8,814 nt of DNA from an uncultured Ruminococcus sp. (GCA_946404705.1 CAMJES010000072.1:1-8814), one strand, 5' to 3'; positions 1 through 7,330 are shown, counted from the first letter of the stretch. Notes: generated by a model not told the origin, from the letters alone. A program made the numbers and translations.

Positions 1-1
1 C

Positions 2-1282
2 GAAAACGGAGAATGTGACGTTATACTGCTTGATATAAATATGCCGGAGATGGATGGATTTGAAGTTCTTTCAAGAATAAAGCAGATGGAACGCTGCAAG
101 AACATTCCGGTCATATTTCTTACAGCGGATAATGACACCGAAACGGAAACGCGCTGCTTTAAAGAGGGGGCGATAGACTTTATTGCAAAGCCGTTCGTTC
201 CCGAGGTAATGCTTTCAAGAATTGGCAGAGTGCTGGAGCTGGAAGAGCTTCGCCGCAATCTTGCCGACAGGTTGGAGCAGAAAACAAAAGAGGTTTCAGA
301 TATAAAAAGCAAGTCCCGTCAGGACGCGCTTACGGGACTTTGGAACAGAGCGCACACCGAGGAAACGGTAGATAAGATGATATCCGAGGGCGTCAAGGGT
401 GCGCTGATGATGATCGACATGGATAACTTCAAGGCGATAAACGATAATTACGGTCATATCGCAGGAGATCAGACGCTGAAAATGTTTGCGGATACTCTGC
501 GCGAGTACTCTTCGGAGGATGACGTTCTCTGCCGTATCGGCGGTGACGAGTTTGTCGTTTTTATCAAGGACGTTACTTCCAAGAGCGATATCGGCAACCG
601 TGCTTCCGATATCATCTCCGACCTTTGCTATAAGCTTGAACAATGCAAGTTTGAAACGAATTCTTCCGTATCTATCGGCATTGCGCAGACACCTAATGAC
701 GGCACGGAATTCAATAAGCTTTATAACTCGGCGGACAAGGCGCTTTATTATGTCAAGCAGAACGGCAAAAACTCCTTCCACTTCTTCAGCGACCAGAACG
801 AGGCGGAGAAAAGCCGTGCATCAAAGAATGTCGACCTTAAATATCTCGAAGAGCTGCTCAGCCGTGCCGACAGCGGAAACGGTGCATATCTTCTCGATTT
901 TGAAAGCTTCCACCATGTATATAATTTTATACGAAGATTTGTGGAACGAAGCGGCAGAGATGTTCAGACGATCCTTTTCACCATTGTTCCTACTGACAGC
1001 GTAAGCGAGCCTGATACCGATGAAACGGAAGCCGCTTTGGAGATGCTCGACAAAGCGATCTTCACATCTCTGCGGCGTGTGGACGTTTCGACCAGATATT
1101 CCAGCAAACAGACGATAGTTATTCTTATGGACGCCAACCTCGAAAACGGCGACCTTGTTGCGAAGAGGATAATAAACTGCTTTGAGAAGCTTTATATCGG
1201 CAAGCAATTCAAGCTTGAATACGGTATCGCAAAGATGGAAGGCTGCAGCGTTTTAAACAAGCGTTTAAGCGGTGCAACCTGA
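2..1282 (+). CDS. Response regulator with GGDEF diguanylate cyclase and a second degenerate GGDEF-like domain (5' end missing)
   Basis: The reading frame is open from the window edge, so the true start lies upstream; 426 codons are visible. A receiver domain comes first: the phospho-acceptor Asp is at 32-34 (context LLDINMPEMDG), the conserved Thr at 122-124 and the Lys of AKPF at 188-190. A coiled linker follows, then a GGDEF domain with an intact GGDEF motif at 539-553, the signature of an enzyme that condenses two GTP into c-di-GMP. The inhibitory I-site RxxD, expected nine residues before the motif, reads SEDD (512-523), so its Arg is missing. The last ~160 residues resemble a second GGDEF fold: RRVD at 1073-1084, then TRY, with SSKQT in place of GGDEF (1100-1114). 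That copy cannot be catalytic but keeps an RxxD. Phosphorylation of the receiver probably controls dimerisation. It is likely the first visible gene of a unit with the two genes downstream. Confidence 0.94.
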   Translation, partial: ENGECDVILLDINMPEMDGFEVLSRIKQMERCKNIPVIFLTADNDTETETRCFKEGAIDFIAKPFVPEVMLSRIGRVLELEELRRNLADRLEQKTKEVSDIKSKSRQDALTGLWNRAHTEETVDKMISEGVKGALMMIDMDNFKAINDNYGHIAGDQTLKMFADTLREYSSEDDVLCRIGGDEFVVFIKDVTSKSDIGNRASDIISDLCYKLEQCKFETNSSVSIGIAQTPNDGTEFNKLYNSADKALYYVKQNGKNSFHFFSDQNEAEKSRASKNVDLKYLEELLSRADSGNGAYLLDFESFHHVYNFIRRFVERSGRDVQTILFTIVPTDSVSEPDTDETEAALEMLDKAIFTSLRRVDVSTRYSSKQTIVILMDANLENGDLVAKRIINCFEKLYIGKQFKLEYGIAKMEGCSVLNKRLSGAT

Positions 1283-1341
1283 CGGCTCTACATTAGTAAA
1301 TAAAAGCATAATATAAATGTTTGAAAGGATGGGTTTTGATC

Positions 1342-1887
1342 ATGTCAAAAACAATTTTAGTCACCGGCGGTGCAGCAAGCGGAAAATCGAGATGGGCAGT
1401 TTCGTATTTTGCCGCTTGTGACTATGTGCTGTATCTTTGTACAGCCGATACGATCGACGAGGACACAAAACGCCGTATCGAATACGGAAACAAGCAGAAT
1501 TACGTTGAATGGGACATCAGAGAGGGCGCAGATGAGCCGCTTGTGGATCTTATCGAAGATCACAAGTTCATCATTTTCGACAGCCTTGCTTCATATACGT
1601 CCAAGATGATACACCGTATATGTCCCGATACATCGAAGATCGATGAAGCTATGCAGAAAGAGATCGAAAAAAAGGTCATTCAGGACGTTATGGATATGTA
1701 TGACAAGGTAATGGTCATGGACGGCAGCATGATAGTTATCACCGTTGAAACGGGCTTCTCCGTAACTCCCGAAAATCCTGAAAAGAGGATATTCCGTGAG
1801 ATAATCGGCGCTGTAAACCAGCGAATCGCAAATATGTCGAACGAAGTTTATCTTTCCGCAAGCGGAATTCAGTTCAAGATCAAGTAA
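1342..1887 (+). CDS. CobU/CobP-family P-loop protein lacking the guanylylation histidine
   Basis: A 181-residue protein, the same length as Salmonella CobU, which phosphorylates adenosylcobinamide and transfers GMP to it in cobalamin synthesis. Seen here: a Walker A at residues 9-16 (GGAASGKS), an IIFDSLASY segment where CobU has its Walker B-like stretch, ITVETGFSVTPEN matching the family VTNEVGxGIVPxN block, and an end (SGIQFKIK) very like CobU. The guanylylated His (His46 in Salmonella) aligns without gaps to Tyr48 (1483-1485), and the next His aligns to Gly49. The Asn of VTNE is Val. NTP binding is therefore likely but classical guanylyltransferase chemistry is doubtful. ATG 1342 was chosen because the family begins just before the P-loop. 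The ribosome binding site AAAGGA (1324-1329) lies 12 nt before it, and TTG 1336 is a better-spaced alternative adding two residues. No other cobalamin gene is nearby, and pilT starts 23 nt downstream. Confidence 0.83.
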   Translation: MSKTILVTGGAASGKSRWAVSYFAACDYVLYLCTADTIDEDTKRRIEYGNKQNYVEWDIREGADEPLVDLIEDHKFIIFDSLASYTSKMIHRICPDTSKIDEAMQKEIEKKVIQDVMDMYDKVMVMDGSMIVITVETGFSVTPENPEKRIFREIIGAVNQRIANMSNEVYLSASGIQFKIK

Positions 1888-1893
1888 AATAAC

Positions 1894-1901
1894 AGAAAGG
1901 A
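1894..1901 (+). promoter_or_regulatory. Ribosome binding site of pilT
   Basis: AGAAAGGA lies 9 nt before the ATG at 1911, inside the 23-nt gap after the CobU-like gene. There is no room for a separate promoter and terminator, which supports co-transcription. Confidence 0.7.
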
Positions 1902-1910
1902 TATATTACT

Positions 1911-2972
1911 ATGACTTTTAAAGAATTTATCATGGAAGCAAGAGAACGCAAGGCGTCCGATATCCACCTCACAGTAGGCGCTCCCACAGTTATCAGAGTA
2001 AACGGCGAGCTTCAGCCGTTCGGCAACCTCAGCGATACAGTTGTAAACCGCACTATTCTTTCTATCTTGACGGCAGATCAGGAAAAATATCTGACCGAGG
2101 GTCACGACCTTGACTTCAGCTTTGAGCTTGACAACGGCGCAAGACAGCGTGTTAACGTATTCCGTCAAAGCGGCCGCCTTGCCTGCACCATAAGACTGCT
2201 GAACTCATCTATCCCCACTCTTGAAGAACTCAAGCTTCCGCAGGTTCTCACAACGCTTGCACAGAAGAAAAGAGGACTTATCCTTGTTACCGGCCCGACA
2301 GGTTCCGGTAAATCGACCACTCTTTCTGCAATGATCGACTATATCAACAATAACCGCGCCTGCCATATCATCACTATCGAAGACCCTGTTGAATACAGAT
2401 ATACTCCGCAGAAGGCAACTATCCACCAGCGTGAGATCGGCAAGGACATCGACACATTCAGCAACGCTCTTAGAAGCGCTCTGCGTGAAGACCCCGATGT
2501 TATCCTCGTCGGAGAAATGCGTGACTACGAAACCATTTCCCTTGCTATGACCGCTGCCGAAACAGGACACCTTGTACTCGCAACTCTCCATACTTCGAGC
2601 GCTGCTCAGACTATCGACAGAATCATTGACGCTTGCCCTGCACACGCACAGGAGCAGGTTAGAGCGCAGCTTGCAAATATGATACAGGGCGTTATCGCTC
2701 AGAACCTCGTTCCTACCGCCGACAAGCAGGGACGTGTTGCAGCTCTTGAAATCATGCTCGGCACGGACGCTATCAAGAATCTTATCCGTACAAACAAGAT
2801 ACCGCAGATCGAATCCACAATGCAGTCAAGCTCCCGTCAGGGTATGTGTACCATCAACGATTCACTCGTTAAGTATTACAAGCGCGGAGTTATTTCATAC
2901 GAAACTGCAATGGAATACTGCACAGATAAGACAGAAATGGAAAAGGCGCTCAGCACCGCTTCCGGTTTCTAA
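1911..2972 (+). CDS. pilT: Type IV pilus retraction ATPase PilT
   Basis: A 353-residue cytoplasmic hexameric motor ATPase of the secretion-ATPase superfamily, near the usual PilT length. It powers pilus depolymerisation, and so twitching or DNA uptake. The N-terminal domain starts with a SDIHLTVG block (residues ~16-23) typical of PilT/PilU. Walker A GPTGSGKST is at residues 128-136. The Asp box TIEDPVEY contains Glu157, Walker B ILVGEMRD contains the catalytic Glu202, and the His box ATLHTSSA contains His227. The C-terminal AIKNLIRTNKIPQI block corresponds to the AIRNLIRE motif that separates PilT from the assembly ATPase PilB. PilB-type features (long N-terminal domain, zinc-binding cysteines) are absent. 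No other pilus gene is in the window, so the assembly genes must lie elsewhere. A diguanylate cyclase upstream suggests c-di-GMP control of retraction, which is inference. Confidence 0.96.
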   Translation: MTFKEFIMEARERKASDIHLTVGAPTVIRVNGELQPFGNLSDTVVNRTILSILTADQEKYLTEGHDLDFSFELDNGARQRVNVFRQSGRLACTIRLLNSSIPTLEELKLPQVLTTLAQKKRGLILVTGPTGSGKSTTLSAMIDYINNNRACHIITIEDPVEYRYTPQKATIHQREIGKDIDTFSNALRSALREDPDVILVGEMRDYETISLAMTAAETGHLVLATLHTSSAAQTIDRIIDACPAHAQEQVRAQLANMIQGVIAQNLVPTADKQGRVAALEIMLGTDAIKNLIRTNKIPQIESTMQSSSRQGMCTINDSLVKYYKRGVISYETAMEYCTDKTEMEKALSTASGF

Positions 2973-3005
2973 GCTCCACGTTTTTTAGGAAATCACCGTT
3001 TTGCG

Positions 3006-3037
3006 CTGACCGGCATTTCACGGAAATTGCCGGTCAG
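3006..3037 (+). terminator. Hairpin downstream of pilT
   Basis: CTGACCGGCA pairs perfectly with TGCCGGTCAG over 10 bp, and an inner TTTC/GAAA extends the stem to 14 pairs with one bulged base and a three-base ACG loop. No T-run follows on either strand, so it may protect or process the 3' end of the pilT transcript rather than act as a classical intrinsic terminator. Confidence 0.45.
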
Positions 3038-3070
3038 ATTTGCATACGGGATATCGCAAAATCCAAACGG

Positions 3071-3140
3071 AAAAAGTGCGGAAAAAACTGTGCATGAAAC
3101 CTCATATACGGAATTTTGTCCCGTTTTTTGCACACTTTTT
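3071..3140. repeat. Long imperfect inverted repeat (18-nt arms)
   Basis: Arms 3071-3088 and 3123-3140 are complementary at 16 of 18 positions: A5-GTG, a short mismatched centre, then A6-C, against G-T6 and CAC-T5. The 34-nt loop is 3089-3122. Because one arm is A-rich and the other T-rich, a transcript from either direction would end in a U-run, so a weak bidirectional terminator is possible. An arm pair of a short mobile repeat is the alternative. Confidence 0.5.
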
Positions 3141-3148
3141 AATCGGGG

Positions 3149-3177
3149 ATTATAGCAATCCACAAAAATATCCTGCC
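3149..3177 (-). promoter_or_regulatory. Candidate minus-strand promoter in the pilT-kinase gap
   Basis: On the minus strand TATAAT (3149-3154) is preceded by TTGGCA with a 19-nt spacer, longer than the ideal 17. A transcript from here would run through the inverted repeats towards the 3' end of pilT. No plausible protein is encoded, so any product would be a non-coding or antisense RNA. Confidence 0.25.
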
Positions 3178-3220
3178 AAGTTCGGCAGTGCAAAGCTTGA
3201 ATAGTGTCGTCACTCACCCT

Positions 3221-3277
3221 TGACAGGCGGCAAGCCTGCCTGCGGGTTCGTTCCTAAGCCCTTGCCTCCTTTTGTCA
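3221..3277. repeat. Extended stem-loop upstream of the hybrid kinase
   Basis: TGACA (3221-3225) pairs with TGTCA (3273-3277), and GGCGGCAAG (3226-3234) pairs with CTTGCCTCC (3261-3269) with one mismatch, leaving a 3-nt T bulge on the right side. The 26-nt interior is GC-rich. TTTT follows the inner stem on the plus strand, so it could also act as a terminator for read-through from upstream. I do not recognise it as a known riboswitch. Confidence 0.4.
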
Positions 3278-3302
3278 GTCTATTTCTGTGTCTTGCTATA
3301 GT
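3272..3302 (+). promoter_or_regulatory. Candidate promoter of the hybrid kinase
   Basis: TTGTCA (3272-3277) and TATAGT (3297-3302) are each one mismatch from consensus but separated by 19 nt. Initiation would fall near 3309 and leave a leader of about 24 nt before the TTG start at 3333. The -35 box overlaps the right arm of the preceding stem-loop. Confidence 0.35.
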
Positions 3303-3332
3303 ATAAAAAGACAATAAAGGATCTGATCGGAT

Positions 3333-6300
3333 TTGAAAAAAAGCAGACTGAAATTAAGCGGCAAAAACAAGGCGGCATTGTTTATTATTGTTTGCATTTT
3401 TGCTGCTGTTGTATTTTTGAATACTGTTATAATAAGACGGGCGGAAACAGAAAGGATCGAAGCCGAGGGACAGATGCGCCTGAGCAGCATTGCCGAAGGG
3501 GCGGACAACAGTCTTTACCGTGCCGAATATCTCCTTGACAGCGTTGGTATGCAGGTCGAACAGATAATCTCCGCAGAAAACGATGTTTCGGAGGCTTTGA
3601 ACGGCTTTTTCTGTCCGGAAAAGATCGCGGATATCTGCAGTCAGTCCGACGGAAGCTGTTTCAGCGCTTATGCGGCATATAACGGCAGACTTTATATAAA
3701 CGGTTTTGTTCCGGACGATGATTTTGTGCTTGAAGAACGCTCATGGTATATGGGAGCCAAAAAGCGCATGGGCATCATCAACGTTACCGAGCCTTATATA
3801 GACGCAAGCACGGGTGAGATGTGTTACAGTATCTCCAAGCTGCTTTCGGACGGCTCGACAGTTGTCGGTCTTGACTTCAATATGAGCGAGATCCAGAAGT
3901 ATATCGAGGAAATGGATTCCAACGGCTCGGGAACAAGCTTTATCGTGGATTCCAACGGTATGATCTTGGGACATTCCCAGCCGGAGTATGTGGGCAGAGA
4001 TTACAGGGAACTGGATTTCTACTATGAACTTATCAATAAAGTTTATATGCTTTACGGAGATTCCTTTGATTACAGATATGACGGCGCAAAATACAATGTT
4101 TTTTCCGATAAGACCAACTATGACTGGTATCTTGTAGTCTGCGTAAAGCCGAACAGCGAGTATTCGGCTCTAAGCGTCAGCACATTATTTGCTTTTGCGG
4201 TCATGCTTATCCTTTTGATGGCAGTTATTGCATTTTTCGTTTATACCTGCCGCAGAAGAGCAAAAGCAGAAAATGATCTGGCTGAAAAGAATGAATATAT
4301 GAAAGAAATGGCGATCGAATTGAAGCGCCCTCTTTCAAGGATAATGAACCGTGCGGATATTATCGGCAGCACAGGTGAAAACGTCAGCGAAAACGGTGCG
4401 GAAATAAGCAGTTCTGCCAAGGAACTGAGCCGTATTATAGACGAATACAGCGCAGCTTCGCTCGATGCAGGCAAAGTGAAGGCGGCAAAAAAAGATACCG
4501 AGCAGGTAACTCCCGAAAAAAAGCAGCGTGTGCTGAGGATGACTCTTATAACCATTCTTGTAAACATTGTGCTTTTGGCGACTGCTATATTTACCATCAT
4601 TTTTAACGTGGATACAAACAGTCAGTTCGGCAATGTCAAAATGGAAAAGGAAGCGAGAAATTACCTTAATCAAGTCAAAGAGTGGGCGCTGACTAATAAA
4701 ACGGTGCTTGATGTTATCTCGGACAGCATTGCGGCACAGCCGGGATTTGTTGACGATTATGATTCGGCTGTTGATTATCTTGACAGCATTGTTTCAAAAT
4801 ATGACGATATTTCCGTTGCATATATATGCAATCCCAAATGGGAGCATACGGTGCTTATGAACAACCGCTGGGAGCCTGACGAAAACTGGCACGTTGAAGA
4901 ACGTCAATGGTATATTGACACCCTTGTTTCAAAGGAAAATTTCAGCGTATCGGCACCATATTTTGATGAACAGACAGGACTTTACTGCACGACCTTGAGC
5001 AAGATAGTTTACGATAAAAAGGGCGATTTCATAGGCGTTCTCGGAATTGACTATTATCTTGACAAGCTTATCGCTATCCTCGGCGAGAGCTATACCGACA
5101 CGGGATATGCATTTATTACGGACATTGACGGAAATATAATCAATCATCCGAACGAAGAGTATCAGATGAAAGCCGACCATTCCGTAAATGCTGCGGATAT
5201 CTGTTACAGAGATGCGCTGCTCAACATTGACAATTACAACAGCATTTTCTCTGATTATGACGGATACAGAAAAGTCTGCTATGCTTTAAGCGAGGATATT
5301 TCAGGCTTTAATGTGGTCGCTGTGAGAAACTTTATGTCTGTTTATGACAGTTCGATGTATTCTTTGATAATTTATACCGGATTGTTTTTGTTATGTATAA
5401 TCATAGTCAATGTAATAATGATAAGCCTTACAAGCTGGCAGAGCAGACTAAACAAGGAGCTTGAAATAGCCGCCGAAAATGCGATAAGCGCAGGAAAGGC
5501 AAAGAACGACTTCCTTGCAAATATGAGCCACGAGATAAGAACGCCTATCAACGCCGTTCTCGGAATGAACGAAATGATAATGCGCGAGTCGGGCGAAAAG
5601 AACATCGTTGAATATGCCGTTAATATCCAGAGCGCAGGCAGAACGCTTCTTTCCGTTATCAATGATATACTTGATTTCTCGAAGATAGAATCGGGCAAAA
5701 TGGAGATTGTGCCTGTTGAATACGATGTAAGCTCGCTTGTGAACGATATCGTAAATATGGTCAAGATAAGGGCGGAAAAGAAAAATCTTAAATTTATTCC
5801 CGAAATTGACGAGAGCATTCCGTCTAAGCTTTACGGCGATGATGTGCGGCTCAGACAGATAATCACCAACATTCTTACAAACGCGGTAAAATATACCCCC
5901 GAGGGTTATGTCCGACTGAGAATGAAGGTGCTTCGCATTGAAGACGGCGTCCTGTCGCTTGAAGTGAGCGTAACCGATACGGGAATAGGTATCAAGGAAG
6001 AGGATATTGATAAGCTCTTCACCTCGTTCCAGCGCCTTGATCAGGAAAAGAACCGCAGCATCGAAGGCACGGGTCTTGGAATAACGATAGTTCAGCGTTT
6101 GCTTGAAATGATGGGCAGCAAGCTCAATGTATCAAGCGTTTACGGTTCGGGTTCGACTTTCTCTTTTGAGGTCGAACAGCGTGTTGTCAACGCCGAACCG
6201 ATAGGGAATTTTGAAAAGCGTTTCAAGACTTCAACACATCAGACGCCCGATACGGTCATCCGTACTGCGCCGAATGCAAAAGTTCTTGTTGTTGACGACA

Positions 6301-7319
6301 ATGCGACCAATCTGCTTGTTGCAAAGAGCCTGCTCAAACGTACAAAGGTGCAGCTTGAAACAGCGCCGAGCGGAGCAAAGTGCATCGAACTGCTGCGCAG
6401 CAACGGATATAATATTGTTTTCCTCGACCATATGATGCCTGAACTGGACGGAATAGAAACGCTCAAAATAATCAAGGAAGACGGACTTGCGGAGAACACC
6501 TGCTTTATCGCGCTTACGGCGAACGCTATCCACGGAGCAAGGCAATCCTACCTTGAGGCAGGCTTTGACGATTATCTTTCCAAGCCTTTTACCGGAGCAG
6601 ATATTGAAAAGTGCCTTTTTGAACATCTTCCGCAAAGCTTATGCGAATATGAGCATACGGAAGAAGAGGAGAAGCCTGCCGAACAGCCGCAGAAGTCCGA
6701 AGAATCGTCGGATAATTCACTTTTCAGCCCCGAAGAGGGCGCAAGATACACCGGCGGCGATATGGACGCTTATAACGAGATACTTGCGCTGTATGTCCGC
6801 AAGCAGCCGGAGCTTTCGCAGCGTATAGAAAAGCTGTTCGGCGAAAAGGACTGGAAGAACTATGTTATCGAAGTTCACGCTTTGAAGAGTTCCTCACTAA
6901 CCATAGGTTCAAAGCAGCTTTCCGAGCTTGCAAAGGAGCTTGAGCTTTCGGGAAAAGCAGAGAATTACAGCGTTATCGAAGAGAAGAACAGCGACCTGCT
7001 TGAACTTTACAAAAAAGTTGCTGCTCTCGGAAAAGAATACCTCGGAGAGAACGGCGCAGAGGAAGAGGAAACTGCTCCCGAAAGCAGTCAGCTCACCGAG
7101 ATATCGGCAGAAAAGGCGAAGGAATATTTTGAAGCAGTTGAAAAAGCCTGCCTTGCTTTTGACGCAGACGAAGCGGAAAGACTGTGCAAAGAAATTTCCG
7201 ACTGTTCGGTCGGCGGCAAGCCGCTTAAACCTGTGCTTGACAAAATTTTAGCGTCAGCGGAGGATTTTGAATACGAAGCTGCAGCCGATGAAGCGAAAAA
7301 GTTTGCGGAAACGCTTTAA
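3333..7319 (+). CDS. Hybrid histidine kinase with two dCache receptors, vestigial HisKA, HisKA-HATPase-REC-HPt
   Basis: A 1328-residue membrane receptor with a built-in phosphorelay. The TTG start is preceded by AAAGGA (3316-3321, 11-nt spacing) and gives a Lys-rich N-terminus before TM1. Order: TM1 14-34, extracellular dCache 35-284, TM2 285-305, a HisKA-like segment ~315-375 with Ile328 where His belongs, TM3 404-424, second dCache 425-677, TM4 678-699, true HisKA with His733 (SHEIRTP), HATPase with N-box Asn846/Asn850, DTGIG 882-886 and GTGLG 912-916. A receiver follows (acidic 988-989, Asp1032, Thr1062, Lys1084), then an acidic Glu/Pro/Ser-rich linker ~1107-1129, HPt with His1182 (HALKSS), and a helical tail 1257-1328. 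All relay residues are present, so His733 to Asp1032 to His1182 transfer is expected, then to an external regulator. Both Cache domains share an EERxWY motif. The ligand and target are unknown; no partner regulator is adjacent. A hairpin follows at 7331. Confidence 0.96.
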   Translation: MKKSRLKLSGKNKAALFIIVCIFAAVVFLNTVIIRRAETERIEAEGQMRLSSIAEGADNSLYRAEYLLDSVGMQVEQIISAENDVSEALNGFFCPEKIADICSQSDGSCFSAYAAYNGRLYINGFVPDDDFVLEERSWYMGAKKRMGIINVTEPYIDASTGEMCYSISKLLSDGSTVVGLDFNMSEIQKYIEEMDSNGSGTSFIVDSNGMILGHSQPEYVGRDYRELDFYYELINKVYMLYGDSFDYRYDGAKYNVFSDKTNYDWYLVVCVKPNSEYSALSVSTLFAFAVMLILLMAVIAFFVYTCRRRAKAENDLAEKNEYMKEMAIELKRPLSRIMNRADIIGSTGENVSENGAEISSSAKELSRIIDEYSAASLDAGKVKAAKKDTEQVTPEKKQRVLRMTLITILVNIVLLATAIFTIIFNVDTNSQFGNVKMEKEARNYLNQVKEWALTNKTVLDVISDSIAAQPGFVDDYDSAVDYLDSIVSKYDDISVAYICNPKWEHTVLMNNRWEPDENWHVEERQWYIDTLVSKENFSVSAPYFDEQTGLYCTTLSKIVYDKKGDFIGVLGIDYYLDKLIAILGESYTDTGYAFITDIDGNIINHPNEEYQMKADHSVNAADICYRDALLNIDNYNSIFSDYDGYRKVCYALSEDISGFNVVAVRNFMSVYDSSMYSLIIYTGLFLLCIIIVNVIMISLTSWQSRLNKELEIAAENAISAGKAKNDFLANMSHEIRTPINAVLGMNEMIMRESGEKNIVEYAVNIQSAGRTLLSVINDILDFSKIESGKMEIVPVEYDVSSLVNDIVNMVKIRAEKKNLKFIPEIDESIPSKLYGDDVRLRQIITNILTNAVKYTPEGYVRLRMKVLRIEDGVLSLEVSVTDTGIGIKEEDIDKLFTSFQRLDQEKNRSIEGTGLGITIVQRLLEMMGSKLNVSSVYGSGSTFSFEVEQRVVNAEPIGNFEKRFKTSTHQTPDTVIRTAPNAKVLVVDDNATNLLVAKSLLKRTKVQLETAPSGAKCIELLRSNGYNIVFLDHMMPELDGIETLKIIKEDGLAENTCFIALTANAIHGARQSYLEAGFDDYLSKPFTGADIEKCLFEHLPQSLCEYEHTEEEEKPAEQPQKSEESSDNSLFSPEEGARYTGGDMDAYNEILALYVRKQPELSQRIEKLFGEKDWKNYVIEVHALKSSSLTIGSKQLSELAKELELSGKAENYSVIEEKNSDLLELYKKVAALGKEYLGENGAEEEETAPESSQLTEISAEKAKEYFEAVEKACLAFDADEAERLCKEISDCSVGGKPLKPVLDKILASAEDFEYEAAADEAKKFAETL

Positions 7320-7330
7320 ACACATCATAA

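Larger units (their letters stand above)
2973..3332. other. 360-nt non-coding region with several inverted repeats
   Basis: No convincing gene lies between pilT and the hybrid kinase. Three inverted repeats are present (3006-3037, 3071-3140, 3221-3277), together with a TATAAT on the minus strand (3149-3154) and a candidate plus-strand promoter (3272-3302). The density of structure suggests terminators, a small RNA or a short dispersed repeat. I cannot tell which from one copy. Confidence 0.6.

Noticed and set aside
1321..1341. Earlier TTG start for the CobU-like gene
   Set aside because: TTG 1321 lies upstream of the AAAGGA ribosome binding site, so that site could not serve it, and CobU proteins start just before the P-loop.
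1283..1341. Separate promoter before the CobU-like gene
   Set aside because: The gap is AT-rich and contains TATAAA, but no acceptable -35 box lies at the right distance and there is no terminator after the first gene.
2993..3217. 74-codon open frame on the minus strand in the pilT-kinase gap
   Set aside because: It has a GTG start, no clear ribosome binding site, no recognisable domain, and runs through two inverted repeats; a chance frame in a structured region is more likely.
3241..3260. tRNA T-arm-like GGGTTCGTTCC
   Set aside because: The flanking bases do not form the 5-bp T stem, and no acceptor or anticodon arm is present.
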